A stretch of 58,445 bases of DNA from Mycobacterium sp. PS03-16 (GCF_004570325.1 NZ_SPQO01000029.1:1-58445), one strand, 5' to 3'; positions 14,602 through 23,066 are shown, counted from the first letter of the stretch. Translations and numbers: made by a program. Notes: a model not told the origin generated them from the sequence alone.

Positions 14602-16398
14602 TCAGAACCAGCCGTCCCGCATCTCCACGGTCGTGCGGTCCAGGGACTCGAGCAGGTCCAGCTGCGGTGCCGTCTTCGGCAGTTCGTAGCGGAAGAAGAA
14701 CCGGGCGGCCTGCCGTTTGCCGTCGTAGAAGTCACCCTCGCGGCCGTGTGCGGCGACCGCCTGCTGCAACCAGATCCACGCGACCACGATGTGCCCGAAC
14801 GCCTCCAGATAGACCACGCTGTTGGCCAGCGCGGCCTCCAGGTCGCCCCCTCCGAACATCGCCGCGGTGACCGCGGTCAGCCGGTGCCACGCCGCCTCCA
14901 GGTGCGCCGCCTGCGCTGCGGTCTCGCCGCCCAGCGCGGCGGCCTCGGCCACGGTCGCGCCGATCGCCTCGCCCAGCGCCGCCAGCCCCGCACCGCCGCG
15001 CATCGGCACCTTGCGGCCCAGCAGATCGAGGCTCTGGATGCCGTGCGTGCCCTCGTGGATGGGATTGAGGCGGTTGTCCCGGTAATGCTGTTCGACGTCG
15101 TACTCGCGGGTGTAGCCGTACCCGCCGTGCACCTGAATGGCCAGGCTGTTGGCCTCCAGACACCACTGCGACGGCCAGCTCTTGCCGACCGGGGTCAGCA
15201 TGTCGAGCAGCAGCGTGAGCCGGTCCCGCTCCTCGTCGGACTCCGCGCTGTGCTGCAGGTCGACCAGCTTCGCGCAGTACAGCAGCAGGGCCATCCCACC
15301 TTCGGCATAGGCCTTCTGCGCCAACAACATTCGCTTGACATCGGCGTGCTCGATGATCGGCACCTGCGGCGCCGACGGGTCCTTCGCCGTCGCCGGGCGG
15401 CCCTGCGGCCGCTCCCGGGCGTACTGCACCGACTTCAGGTAGCCGGTGTAGCCGAGCGCCACCGCACCCATCCCGACGCCCAGGCGCGCCTCGTTCATCA
15501 TCGTGAACATGTAGGTGATGCCGCGGTGCGCTTCGCCCACCAGGTAGCCGACCGCGCCCTCCCGGCCGCCGGGCCGGTGGGTGCCGTCGCCGAAGCTGAG
15601 CACCGTGTTGGTGATGCCGCGCTGACCCATCTTGTGGTTCAGCCCGGCCAGCGTCACGTCGTTGCGTTCACCGATCGAGCCGTCGGGGCCGACGAGGTAC
15701 TTCGGCACGATGAACAGCGAGATGCCCTTGGTGCCCGCGGGGCCGCCGGGAATCTTCGCCAGCACGAGGTTGACGATGTTGTCGGTCAACTCGTGCTCGG
15801 CGCCGGAGATCCACATCTTCGAGCCGAACAGCCGGTAGCTGCCGTCGTCCTGGGGTTCTGCCCGGGTCGTGATGTCGGCCAGCGACGAGCCGGCCTGGGT
15901 CTCCGAGAGCGCCATCGTGCCGGAGAAGCGCCCGGCCAGCATCGGTGAGAGGAATGTGTCGATCTGCTCCTCGGTGCCGAAGTGGGCCAGCAGGTTGGCA
16001 TTGGCCATCGTCAGCATCAGGTATCCGGTGGTGGCGAGGTTGGCCGCCGAGAACCACGCGAACCCGGCCTGGGCGACGGTGGCGGGCAACTGCGCACCAC
16101 CGAATCGGTGATCCATCGACATCGCGATCAGATCGGCCGCCGCGAACGCGTCCCAGGCCTCCTTCACCTCCGGGATGACGGTGACCTTCTGTCCGTCGAA
16201 CGTCGGCTCGTTCGCGTCGCTCTTCTTGTTGTGCGGGGCGAAGTAACGCGTGGCGAGGTGCTCGCACAGGTCGAGCACCGCGTCGAAGGTCTCGCGGGAG
16301 TGCTCGGCGAAGCGCGCGTGCTTGGTCAGCTCGTCGACCCGCAGCCATTCGTAGAGCAGGAAGTCGAGGTCGCGGCGCGACATCAGCACCGATTTCAT
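14602..16398 (-). CDS. Acyl-CoA dehydrogenase, large DmdC-like type
   Basis: 598 residues, longer than the usual ~390 because of N- and C-terminal extensions found in the DmdC/FadE-large branch. Middle-domain motifs are MALSETQAGSSLADITTRAEP and YRLFGSKMWISGAEHEL (FAD/substrate binding). YGYTREYDVEQHYRDNRLNPIHEGTHGIQSLDLLGRK carries the flavin contacts and the likely catalytic glutamate in HEGTHGIQ. The substrate is unknown; acyl-CoA beta-oxidation is the family role. No partner beta-oxidation gene is adjacent. Confidence 0.88.
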   Translation of the reverse strand: MKSVLMSRRDLDFLLYEWLRVDELTKHARFAEHSRETFDAVLDLCEHLATRYFAPHNKKSDANEPTFDGQKVTVIPEVKEAWDAFAAADLIAMSMDHRFGGAQLPATVAQAGFAWFSAANLATTGYLMLTMANANLLAHFGTEEQIDTFLSPMLAGRFSGTMALSETQAGSSLADITTRAEPQDDGSYRLFGSKMWISGAEHELTDNIVNLVLAKIPGGPAGTKGISLFIVPKYLVGPDGSIGERNDVTLAGLNHKMGQRGITNTVLSFGDGTHRPGGREGAVGYLVGEAHRGITYMFTMMNEARLGVGMGAVALGYTGYLKSVQYARERPQGRPATAKDPSAPQVPIIEHADVKRMLLAQKAYAEGGMALLLYCAKLVDLQHSAESDEERDRLTLLLDMLTPVGKSWPSQWCLEANSLAIQVHGGYGYTREYDVEQHYRDNRLNPIHEGTHGIQSLDLLGRKVPMRGGAGLAALGEAIGATVAEAAALGGETAAQAAHLEAAWHRLTAVTAAMFGGGDLEAALANSVVYLEAFGHIVVAWIWLQQAVAAHGREGDFYDGKRQAARFFFRYELPKTAPQLDLLESLDRTTVEMRDGWF

Positions 16399-16537
16399 CC
16401 GTCACCGTCCTTCACACATCGCGTCACCACCGCCGTGCCGTGACCCTACGGCCTCAGGAGATGCCTAGAACCGAGTCGGCCTGCCCCCGGAGTCCACGTC
16501 GGTCCGCGGTGCCCGTCCGACCGCGGCAGGCGCCATG

Positions 16538-17779
16538 TCACTGCCCACCGCGATTGTTTCGTTGCTCCTCGAGCTTCTTGCGCTCTTCCTCGAGCCGCTT
16601 GCGTAGTTGCTCTTCGCGCTTCTTCTCCTGCTCCTCACGCTTCTTCAGTTCCTCTTCGCTCAGGACACCCGAGTCCGGCGTCGTGGCCGGGGCGGTGGTC
16701 GGTGCCTGCGGCGGCGAGGTGCTCGGCGGCGCCGTCGTCGGACTCGACGGGGTCGGGGTCGCGGGCTGGGTGCTGTCAAACGGCGGATCGGCCACCAGCA
16801 GAACGACCGCGAGCAGCAATGCCGCGACCATCGCGGCCACGGTGAGCACGCCCTTGCGGCGGCTCAGGGAAGCCGACGGTGGCGGTGCGGGAGGCAGAAC
16901 CGTGGCCGGCGGCACCGGCGACGTCAGCACCGCGGTGGCCGGGCGCGCCGCAGGTCCGGCCGGCATGGCCGGGGAACCGTGCGCGAGGGCTTCGCGCATC
17001 TGTCGGGCGCTCGAGAAGCGTTGCGCCACATCCGCACCGATCGCTCGCTCGATGACCGCAGCGAGCCCCGGGTCGACATCGGGCCGGAGCGCGGCGAGTG
17101 GTGTCGGCCGGTGGTCCAGGATCGCGCGCGCCAAGGACGCGACGTCTTCCTGTGGAAACGGCCGACGCCCGGCGAGGGCTTCGTAGGCCACCACACCGAG
17201 CGAGTACAGATCGTCCGCGGCAGTGGCCGGTCGGCCGGTCAACCGTTCCGGGCTGACGTACGCCATCGTGCCGACGACCTCTCCGGCGGCGGTGAGATTC
17301 GGACCGGTGCTTTTCGCGATCCCGAAGTCGCTCACCTTCACGCGGCCGGCCGGGGTGAACAGGATGTTGCCGGGTTTGATGTCGCGGTGGACGATACCGG
17401 CGTCGTGGGCGGCCGACAGTGCGGACAGGACGTCGTCGAGGACCTGGCGCAGCAAGGGCTGCGCTACGGGGCCGCGGGCGATCGCATCGGCCAGGCTGGT
17501 GCCCGGGAGGCGCTCCATCACGATGAACGGAGTGCCGTGGTGCTCGCCGCTGTCATGCACCGACACGATGCTCGGGTGGTTGAGCGATGCGGCCGCGCGC
17601 GCTTCGGCGTCGAAGCGGATCCGCGTCGTGGGGTCGACCTGGAATCCGGGATGGAGCAGTTTCACGGCCACCGCGCGGTTCAGTCGGTGATCCCACCCGT
17701 CGCGCACCTCGGCCATGCCTCCGCGGCCGAGCACACCGCGCAGCTCATACCGGTCATCGAGCATTTCAGTGCCGGCCAT
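16538..17779 (-). CDS. Ser/Thr protein kinase with extracellular charged coiled coil
   Basis: 413 residues from ATG 17779, with GGGAGGA 7 nt upstream. The kinase domain (~10-270) is complete: glycine loop GRGGMAEV, K40 in VAVKLL, catalytic loop H131-R-D-I-K-P-G-N and D151-FG. A Pro/Ala-rich juxtamembrane linker leads to one TM at ~310-330 (GVLTVAAMVAALLLAVVLLVA). Outside the membrane lie a Thr/Pro/Ser-rich stalk (~331-370) and a tail at 373-413 of E/K/R heptads ending NNRGGQ, predicted to be a coiled coil. No PASTA or other known sensor domain is present. A small broken secreted gene lies 95 bp upstream on the same strand. Confidence 0.92.
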   Translation of the reverse strand: MAGTEMLDDRYELRGVLGRGGMAEVRDGWDHRLNRAVAVKLLHPGFQVDPTTRIRFDAEARAAASLNHPSIVSVHDSGEHHGTPFIVMERLPGTSLADAIARGPVAQPLLRQVLDDVLSALSAAHDAGIVHRDIKPGNILFTPAGRVKVSDFGIAKSTGPNLTAAGEVVGTMAYVSPERLTGRPATAADDLYSLGVVAYEALAGRRPFPQEDVASLARAILDHRPTPLAALRPDVDPGLAAVIERAIGADVAQRFSSARQMREALAHGSPAMPAGPAARPATAVLTSPVPPATVLPPAPPPSASLSRRKGVLTVAAMVAALLLAVVLLVADPPFDSTQPATPTPSSPTTAPPSTSPPQAPTTAPATTPDSGVLSEEELKKREEQEKKREEQLRKRLEEERKKLEEQRNNRGGQ

Positions 17780-17824
17780 CACCCCATCCTCCCGCGGATC
17801 ACGCCCACGACCCACACACCCGAA

Positions 17825-17855
17825 TGACCGCCCCCGCCGTGCGGCGGGGCGGTCA
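17825..17855. terminator. Hairpin between the broken secreted gene and the kinase gene
   Basis: A 15-nt left arm (17825-17839) pairs with a 14-nt right arm (17842-17855), with one bulged C. The hairpin is very GC-rich. It lies 3' of the small secreted gene on the minus strand and upstream of the kinase start, so it would separate the two transcripts. Confidence 0.55.
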
Positions 17856-17873
17856 TCGATGGTCGGCCCCTGA

Positions 17874-18039
17874 CTACCGGAACTCACCCGGTGGCGGGAG
17901 GTGTCCGGGCGGGACCCACGGTGGTGTGGGGTACCGGAACTCACCCGGCGGCGGCCTGGGCGGACGCACTCAGACCGAGCGCAGCGGCGCCCAGGGCGCC
18001 GGTTGCCACGGCCGTGCCTGCGAGGAGTCTCGTTCTCAT
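17874..18039 (-). pseudogene. Frameshifted small secreted Pro-rich protein
   Basis: ATG 18039 has a perfect AGGAGG 8 nt upstream and encodes a clean signal peptide (MRTRLLAGTAVATGALGAAA...SASAQAAAG). It then hits TGA at 17943-17941 after 32 residues. In the neighbouring frame, the sequence across that stop reads PPPGEFRYPTPPWVPPGHL and then PPPGEFR before TAG at 17876-17874, the composition expected of a mature mycobacterial secreted peptide. A one- or two-base indel in the GCCGCCGCCGGG run would join them into a ~54-residue protein. A 17-bp repeat (17875-17891 and 17932-17948) encodes the PPGEFR ends. It could instead be a genuine 32-residue product or a sequencing error. Confidence 0.6.
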
Positions 18040-18206
18040 CGTCGTGTCCTCCTGGGTCGCCTGCGCTGGACTGTCTCAGCGTCGACGAACTGGTCAGGAT
18101 GACCGACCGTCACGAATGACGGTCAACCCCTTCCACGACCCCCCGCACCTGTTCTACCCGATGACGCCCCGGGCCAATCGGACCGCATCGGGGACCGGCG
18201 CGAGGC

Positions 18207-20600
18207 TCACTCCGACGGTGCGTCACCGCCTGTGTCGCCACCGCTCGCCTCGGCGCCGGACGCGTCGCCGCCCGCGAGACTGTCCTCCGATTCGGCGCCC
18301 TCGTCGTCGCCGGCGGTCTCACTGTCGGTCCCGTCGACCGACTCGCTCGCGTCGGTTTCGTCCGTCGCGGTCTCCTCGGCACCGGACTCGTCGATGTCGT
18401 CGAGCACGGCGTCCTCGGTGCCATCGGTGGCACCCGCGTCGACGACGGCGGCGTCGCCGTTCGCATCCAGCTCGCCCTCGCCGGATATGCGCTGCGACAA
18501 CAGCTCTGCGCCGCCCTCGATGCCCCCGTCGACCTCACCTCCGGCGTCGACGTCAACCCCGGCATCGACATCGACATCGGCCCCGGCGTCGGCGTCCTCG
18601 CCCGCGTCGACGTCCACGCCGGCATCGACGTCGACGTCCGCGTCCACCTCGACGCCGACATCGAGATCCAGATCGAGCCCCAGCCCGACCGCGAAGTGGT
18701 TGATCAGCGCGCGCACCGAGGCGGCGAAGTCGACGTCCGGCAGATCGGGCACGGGCAGGCCGATCGCGCCGAACAGTCCGCCCGCCAGACCGGCCACCAG
18801 TTCCACCCCACCGGCGGTCACGATGTCGATGAGCACCTCGTCCAGATTGGCCTTCCACGCCACCGCCTCGGCGAAGCCCTCGATCCCGGCGTCGATCACC
18901 CCGGTGACACCTGCGACGGCGTCGTCGAGCGCGTCCGACAGCGCCCCGCTGGGCACCAGGACATCGAGCGCGCCGAGGAACCCTCCGGCGAGCGCGGCGG
19001 TGAGATCGACACCGCCGGCAGCGATGCCTCGGGCGAAGTTCGCCACCAGTGCGACACCCAGGTCCACCGAATCGTCGAGGCTGAGCAGCGCCCCGGAGAT
19101 GCCGTCGGTGAAGTGTTCGAACAGGTTGCCCAGCGCCACGGCGACGTCCGCGCCATCGATGTCGGGCAGGTCGGGAAGGGGAACGCCGATGAGCCCGAAC
19201 AGCCCGCCGGTGACCCCGTTGGTCAGCGCCACCCCGGCGGTCGCCACCAGATCGGCCAGCACGTCGTCGAGCGTCGCCTTCCAGGCGATCGCCTGTCCTG
19301 CCCCGAGGATCGGGGTGTTGATCAACGTCGTCACCCCGGCCACGGTGTCGGCGAGCAGCGCGGCGAACGGCGCCGCGAAGCTGCCCTCCGGCACCAGCGT
19401 GTCCAGCGCGGCGAGGAACGCCCCCGCGATCGCGGTCGGGACGCCGGCGCCGACCGCCGCCGCGGTCAACGCGATGTCGGCGACCACCGCGGCGCCCACG
19501 TCCACCGCACCGTTCCAGGTGAGCAGGGCCCCGTCGATACCGACCGCGAAATGATCGATGACGGCGGCGAGCGCCGCGGCGACGTCGGCCCCGTCGACGT
19601 CGGGGAGCCCGACGGGCGGTACGTCCAGCGCGTCGAGCAGACCGCCGGCCAGCCCGTTGACCAGTGCGACGCCCCCGGTGGCGAACAGGTCGACGAGCAC
19701 GTCGTCGAGCGTCGCCTTCCACGCCACGGCGGCGCCGGCGCCGAGGGTCCCGGTGGCCAGGAGATCGGCGATGCCCTCGATCGCGCCGCCGATCGACGCG
19801 GCCAGCTCCGCGCCGACTCCACCGTCGGGTGTGATGGCGCTCAGCAGGCTCAGCAGTGCCCCGGTGATCGCGGTCTGCACGTCGACCGCGGCGGCCGCGG
19901 CGTCCTGGGCGAGCTGCGCGACCAGCGCCGCGCCGAGGTCCACCGCGCCGTTGACGGCCCCGATGCCGGCGTCGATGCCGACGGCGATGTCGTTGATCAG
20001 CGTGGCGAAGGCCTCGGCCGCGACCTCGAGATCGAGCTCGATGTTCAGCGACGCCCCCAGGGAGGCCAGCAGGCCGGCGATGTCACCGCGCAGCAGCAGG
20101 TCGGCGTCGATGTCGATGGCGGCGAGTGCCGCGGCCGACGGCACACCGACCGCCAGCGCCCGTCCGACCGTGGGCACGGGCGGGGGAGAAGTGTCGACCA
20201 GGGCGGCCAGCAGCGTGGTTGGCATCGGGCGGCTGCTCAACGCGCGGGTGTCGTCCGCCCGGGTGTCGATCGGGGTGAGGAAACCGGCCACCAGTGCGCT
20301 CGCCCCTACGGCCACCAAGCCGGTCGTCACGGCGGGACGGACCCGGCCGCGGCGCCGGTGCCGCCGGGCGGCCCGGTTGAGCACCGGCTTTGCCAGGCGG
20401 CGGAGCGGGCGCGGGAAATGCGCCCCGGACGCAGCGTCGGGGGAGGAGGTGGGCATTGCCGATTCTGCAGCGCGATGACGTCCGCACGGGACGGTCGGGG
20501 CCTCGTCCGGTCGGCGGTGCCGACCCCCGTACACCGCCGGGGCCCACTCCCGCCGCGCAAACGAATCACCGGCGCTGGTTGCCGCGTCTAACGATGCCAT
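18207..20600 (-). CDS. Large exported repeat protein with Asp-rich acidic tail
   Basis: 797 residues; not recognised. Residues 1-82 form a long hydrophilic, Arg-rich leader. Residues ~83-115 (RRGRVRPAVTTGLVAVGASALVAGF...) look like a signal or anchor segment. Three related ~145-residue repeats follow at about 202-347, 348-493 and 494-632. Each opens with I-x-x-F/I-A-V-G-I-D-like sequence, contains AWKATLDDVL or AWKANLDEVL, and ends LPDLPDIDGADVA-like. A fourth copy starts at 633 but turns into DVDAG-type repeats (~642-692), then an acidic Glu/Asp/Ser/Gly tail to the end. It is mostly Ala/Val/Leu/Gly/Asp and has no cysteine after the leader. ATG 20600 has GGGGGG upstream; ATG 20456 (MPTSSPD) is an alternative start. 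Confidence 0.8.
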   Translation of the reverse strand: MASLDAATSAGDSFARREWAPAVYGGRHRRPDEAPTVPCGRHRAAESAMPTSSPDAASGAHFPRPLRRLAKPVLNRAARRHRRRGRVRPAVTTGLVAVGASALVAGFLTPIDTRADDTRALSSRPMPTTLLAALVDTSPPPVPTVGRALAVGVPSAAALAAIDIDADLLLRGDIAGLLASLGASLNIELDLEVAAEAFATLINDIAVGIDAGIGAVNGAVDLGAALVAQLAQDAAAAAVDVQTAITGALLSLLSAITPDGGVGAELAASIGGAIEGIADLLATGTLGAGAAVAWKATLDDVLVDLFATGGVALVNGLAGGLLDALDVPPVGLPDVDGADVAAALAAVIDHFAVGIDGALLTWNGAVDVGAAVVADIALTAAAVGAGVPTAIAGAFLAALDTLVPEGSFAAPFAALLADTVAGVTTLINTPILGAGQAIAWKATLDDVLADLVATAGVALTNGVTGGLFGLIGVPLPDLPDIDGADVAVALGNLFEHFTDGISGALLSLDDSVDLGVALVANFARGIAAGGVDLTAALAGGFLGALDVLVPSGALSDALDDAVAGVTGVIDAGIEGFAEAVAWKANLDEVLIDIVTAGGVELVAGLAGGLFGAIGLPVPDLPDVDFAASVRALINHFAVGLGLDLDLDVGVEVDADVDVDAGVDVDAGEDADAGADVDVDAGVDVDAGGEVDGGIEGGAELLSQRISGEGELDANGDAAVVDAGATDGTEDAVLDDIDESGAEETATDETDASESVDGTDSETAGDDEGAESEDSLAGGDASGAEASGGDTGGDAPSE
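18525..19997 (-). repeat. Three ~435-bp in-frame repeats plus DVDAG codon repeats
   Basis: Repeat 1 is at 19997-19560, repeat 2 at 19559-19122 and repeat 3 at 19121-18705. They align at protein level with the AWKATLDD landmark 146 and 142 residues apart. The short Asp/Val/Ala/Gly codon repeats at about 18677-18525 are GTCGACGTGGACGC-like on the coding strand. Confidence 0.75.
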
Positions 20601-20712
20601 GGTGCCCCCCTAGAAACCGAACATAGTCCCCCGACCACGACTGACGACGCCAACAGTAACTCACTCTGACGTCGATGCAGAGCCGATTGGTTGAAAAAGG
20701 AGCAAATTGTCA

Positions 20713-20747
20713 AAATGGCCACTCGCAAAATTCGCGAGTGGCCATTT
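20713..20747. terminator. Intrinsic terminator
   Basis: AAATGGCCACTCGC (20713-20726) pairs perfectly with GCGAGTGGCCATTT (20734-20747) over 14 bp. Read on the minus strand, it is followed by TTTTGACAATTTG, a U-rich tract. It lies 16 bp beyond the stop of the minus-strand DUF3618 gene. Confidence 0.85.
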
Positions 20748-20763
20748 CGGGAAACGGGAAGGC

Positions 20764-21096
20764 TCAGCGGCGGCGCCGCCAGATCAAATAACCGATAGCG
20801 GCCGCGAGCACCACCGCGACGGCGGCCGCGGGAACCGACTTCTGCGGATTGTCGGCCACCACGTGCTGAGCGGTGTGGGCCTTGTCGACCACGGTCTGCT
20901 GAGCGGCGTGCGCCTTGTCGGCGACGCGCTGTTTGGTCTCGTCGACCTTGTCCTTGGCCTGCTGTTTGACGTCGAGCTTGGCCGACAGCGCCTCGACGGT
21001 TTCGCCCAGCTCCTTGCGGGTCGCTTCGATGTCGGCCTCGATGTCCTCGACGCCGGCGTCCGGGCCCGGTTCGGGGCGGGAATCAGGTGCGGTCAT
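20764..21096 (-). CDS. DUF3618-type membrane-anchored coiled-coil protein
   Basis: 110 residues. An N-terminal DIEADIEATRKELGETVEALSAKLDVKQQAKDKVDETKQRVADKA stretch is the DUF3618 helix. A Lys/Ala/His repeat follows (ADKAHAAQQTVVDKAHTAQ), and one C-terminal TM ends in RRRR. The start overlaps the stop of the upstream holin-X-like gene (ATGA), so the pair is one operon. Such pairs are seen in actinobacteria as envelope or stress-associated membrane proteins; the molecular role is unknown. Confidence 0.8.
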   Translation of the reverse strand: MTAPDSRPEPGPDAGVEDIEADIEATRKELGETVEALSAKLDVKQQAKDKVDETKQRVADKAHAAQQTVVDKAHTAQHVVADNPQKSVPAAAVAVVLAAAIGYLIWRRRR

Positions 21097-21494
21097 GACG
21101 CTCGGTCCTTGATCTCTCGGATGTCGGCCTTCACGGTCTCCGCGGTCCTCGGCGCCGCCGGGGTGACCTCCTCGGCCTGCTTCTTACTGATCATCGCGGC
21201 GATGCCCGCGATGATGAACAACACCAGCGCGACGATCAGGGCCGCCGCCCACACCGGCAGCACCAGCGACAGCGCTGCGACCGCCGCGGCGATCACCGTC
21301 GCCAGCCCGAGCACGGCGAACAGTCCGGCCACGCTGAGCAGTCCGGCGCCGATGCCGGCGTGCTTCGCCGCTTCCTGGAACTCCTTCTGAGCCAACTTCA
21401 ATTCGTCACGCACCAGTCGCGACGTCTGCGCGGACAGCTGGCTCATCAACTCGCCGATCGACGCGTCGGCTGTCTGTTTCGATTCGGGACTCAT
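21093..21494 (-). CDS. Actinobacterial holin-X/phage-holin-3_6-like membrane protein
   Basis: 133 residues. The amphipathic start (ASIGELMSQLSAQTSRLVRDELKLAQKEFQEAAKHAGIGAGLL) followed by two close TM helices and a basic tail is the pattern of this family. Despite the name, there is no lysis gene or phage gene nearby. ATG 21494 was chosen over the adjacent GTG 21497. Confidence 0.78.
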   Translation of the reverse strand: MSPESKQTADASIGELMSQLSAQTSRLVRDELKLAQKEFQEAAKHAGIGAGLLSVAGLFAVLGLATVIAAAVAALSLVLPVWAAALIVALVLFIIAGIAAMISKKQAEEVTPAAPRTAETVKADIREIKDRAS

Positions 21495-21582
21495 CACATA
21501 CCAACCCTCGTGTCGTTGTCTGGACAGTTGGTGCCCCCGGGAAAGCGGCCTAAAACCCCGCGACGGCGACCAACCGCGGGCG

Positions 21583-21588
21583 CATACT
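21583..21588 (+). promoter_or_regulatory. -10 box CATACT for leaderless GTG 21595
   Basis: CATACT is close to TATAAT and is followed by 6 nt and the GTG start. It predicts a leaderless mRNA for the hydrolase gene. Confidence 0.45.
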
Positions 21589-21594
21589 GACCCG

Positions 21595-22356
21595 GTGCAG
21601 GCCGAAGCGGGGGAGAAGCCACCGATCCTCTTCCTCCACGGCGTCTTCGGCCGGCCGTCGCTCCTGGAACCGTGGACGCGGGTCTTTCAGGCGGCCGGAT
21701 ACCGCACCCATGCGCCGACGCTGCCGGGGCGCGATCCGTCCGATGACGCGGTCCTGGCCCGCACCGGCATCGACGACTGCTTCCAGGTGGCGCTCGAGGC
21801 CTACGACCGGCTCGGCGGCTCGCCGGTGGTCATCGGGCACAGCATGGGCGGTCTGCTCACCCAGCGGATCGCCGCGGCGCGCCGGCCCGCCGCCGCGGTG
21901 CTGCTCGCCTCGATCCCGCCGGGCGTGCTGTGGCCGCAACCCACCGCGCTGCCGCATCTGGCGCCGCTGCTGCCCGCCGTGCTCGGTGGCAAGCCGTTCA
22001 AGCCGTCGGACCGCACGATGCGGGAGGTGCCGCTGTCCACGCTGCCGGCCGCCGAACAGGATGCGCTGATCCCGCTGCTGGCACGTGACTCCGGCCGGGT
22101 GTTCCGCGAGATGTCGCTGGGCGCGCGGTCGACGAAGGTGACCGCCGCCGACATCACCTGCCCGGTGCTGTGCGTCAGCGCGGGAGCGGACCGCAATGTC
22201 GCGCAATGGATCTCACGCCGCATCGCCAAGCGCTACCGGGCCGAACACCAGGTCCATCCGGGGCTGCCGCACTGGATCATCGCCGAGTCCGCCGTCGACA
22301 CCGTCGCGCCGCCGGTGCTGGACTGGCTGGACGCGACGTTGCGCGGGCGACGTTAG
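21595..22356 (+). CDS. Alpha/beta-hydrolase fold protein
   Basis: 253 residues. The catalytic pattern is complete: oxyanion region FLHGVFGRPS, nucleophile serine in VVIGHSMGGLL, acid near CVSAGADRNV, and histidine in GLPHWIIAE. The substrate is unknown; the closest types are small cytosolic esterases and lysophospholipase-like enzymes. The stop overlaps the convergent GAF-ANTAR gene by 4 bp. Confidence 0.85.
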   Translation: MQAEAGEKPPILFLHGVFGRPSLLEPWTRVFQAAGYRTHAPTLPGRDPSDDAVLARTGIDDCFQVALEAYDRLGGSPVVIGHSMGGLLTQRIAAARRPAAAVLLASIPPGVLWPQPTALPHLAPLLPAVLGGKPFKPSDRTMREVPLSTLPAAEQDALIPLLARDSGRVFREMSLGARSTKVTAADITCPVLCVSAGADRNVAQWISRRIAKRYRAEHQVHPGLPHWIIAESAVDTVAPPVLDWLDATLRGRR

Positions 22357-23066
22357 GCCGGGGCGCGGCCCTTCGCGATCAGCTCCTGGGCCACCTGTAT
22401 CAGCGGCACGTTGGAATCCTGGGACAGCTTGCGCAGCAACGCGAACGCCTGCACGGCGTCGACGGCGTAGCGCTCCATGATCATGCCCTTGGCCTGACCG
22501 ATGACGTCGCGGCTGGCCAGGGCCTGCTGGAACTGTTCGTCGCGTTTGGCCGAGTTCCAGGCCACCGACGAATGCGCGGCGAACACCAGGCCCAACTCGC
22601 GGGCTTCGGGCCCGAACGAGTTCGGCGTCTCGGAGTACACGTTCAGCGCGCCCATGGTGTCGCCGGCGATGAAGAGCTGGAACGCCATCACCGCGCGGAT
22701 CGGCGTCTTCTCCAGTGCGTCGCGCCGGTAGTTCGGGAACCGGTCCTCGTGCTCGAGATCGGGCACGTGCACGGTGCGCTGTTCCCACGCCGCGGTCAGG
22801 CACGGACCTTCGCGGTGCAGCTGCTGGATCTCGTCGAGCAGGATCGGCCACTTGTGGGTGGCGGCCGGGGTGTCGATGTGCTTGGCGTTGCGCGTGACCG
22901 TCACACCCGCGTACTGCGCGCCGGGGATCTCGGCGGCGGCGTGCTCGACGAGTTCGGCGATGACCGTATCCGCATCGGCCTCGGTCCGCCCGTGCAACTC
23001 CTGCATCAATTCGGCGATCCGGCGGTGGATCCCATCGACGCCGGCGGCTTCGTTCACCAGCACCAT
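22353..23066 (-). CDS. GAF-ANTAR RNA-binding antitermination regulator
   Basis: 237 residues. A GAF domain occupies ~20-165 (DTVIAELVEHAAAEIPGAQYAGVTVTRN ... AFQLFIAGDTMGALNVYSE). The C-terminal ANTAR helix bundle is ALASRDVIGQAKGMIMERYAVDAVQAFALLRKLSQDSNVPLIQVAQELI. ANTAR domains bind paired RNA hairpins and prevent termination (family knowledge). GAF-ANTAR proteins are abundant in mycobacteria. The target transcripts are not evident here. Confidence 0.9.
   Translation of the reverse strand: MVLVNEAAGVDGIHRRIAELMQELHGRTEADADTVIAELVEHAAAEIPGAQYAGVTVTRNAKHIDTPAATHKWPILLDEIQQLHREGPCLTAAWEQRTVHVPDLEHEDRFPNYRRDALEKTPIRAVMAFQLFIAGDTMGALNVYSETPNSFGPEARELGLVFAAHSSVAWNSAKRDEQFQQALASRDVIGQAKGMIMERYAVDAVQAFALLRKLSQDSNVPLIQVAQELIAKGRAPA

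Noticed and set aside
16504..16526. Hairpin CCGCGGT/ACCGCGG as terminator of the kinase gene
   Set aside because: Only 7 bp with a 9-nt loop in GC-rich DNA; too weak to list as a feature.
18525..18677. DVDAG codon repeats as a CRISPR-like array
   Set aside because: The repeats are short, in frame and without unique spacers. They are protein low complexity.
18696..20591. 631-residue plus-strand open frame
   Set aside because: Antisense of the repeat protein gene. Its product is Arg/Gly/Gln-rich without domain pattern, and the minus strand has the signal, repeats and Shine-Dalgarno.
21093..21494. Phage holin as evidence of a prophage
   Set aside because: No endolysin, portal or tail gene is nearby. 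The family is common in actinobacterial chromosomes with a DUF3618 partner.
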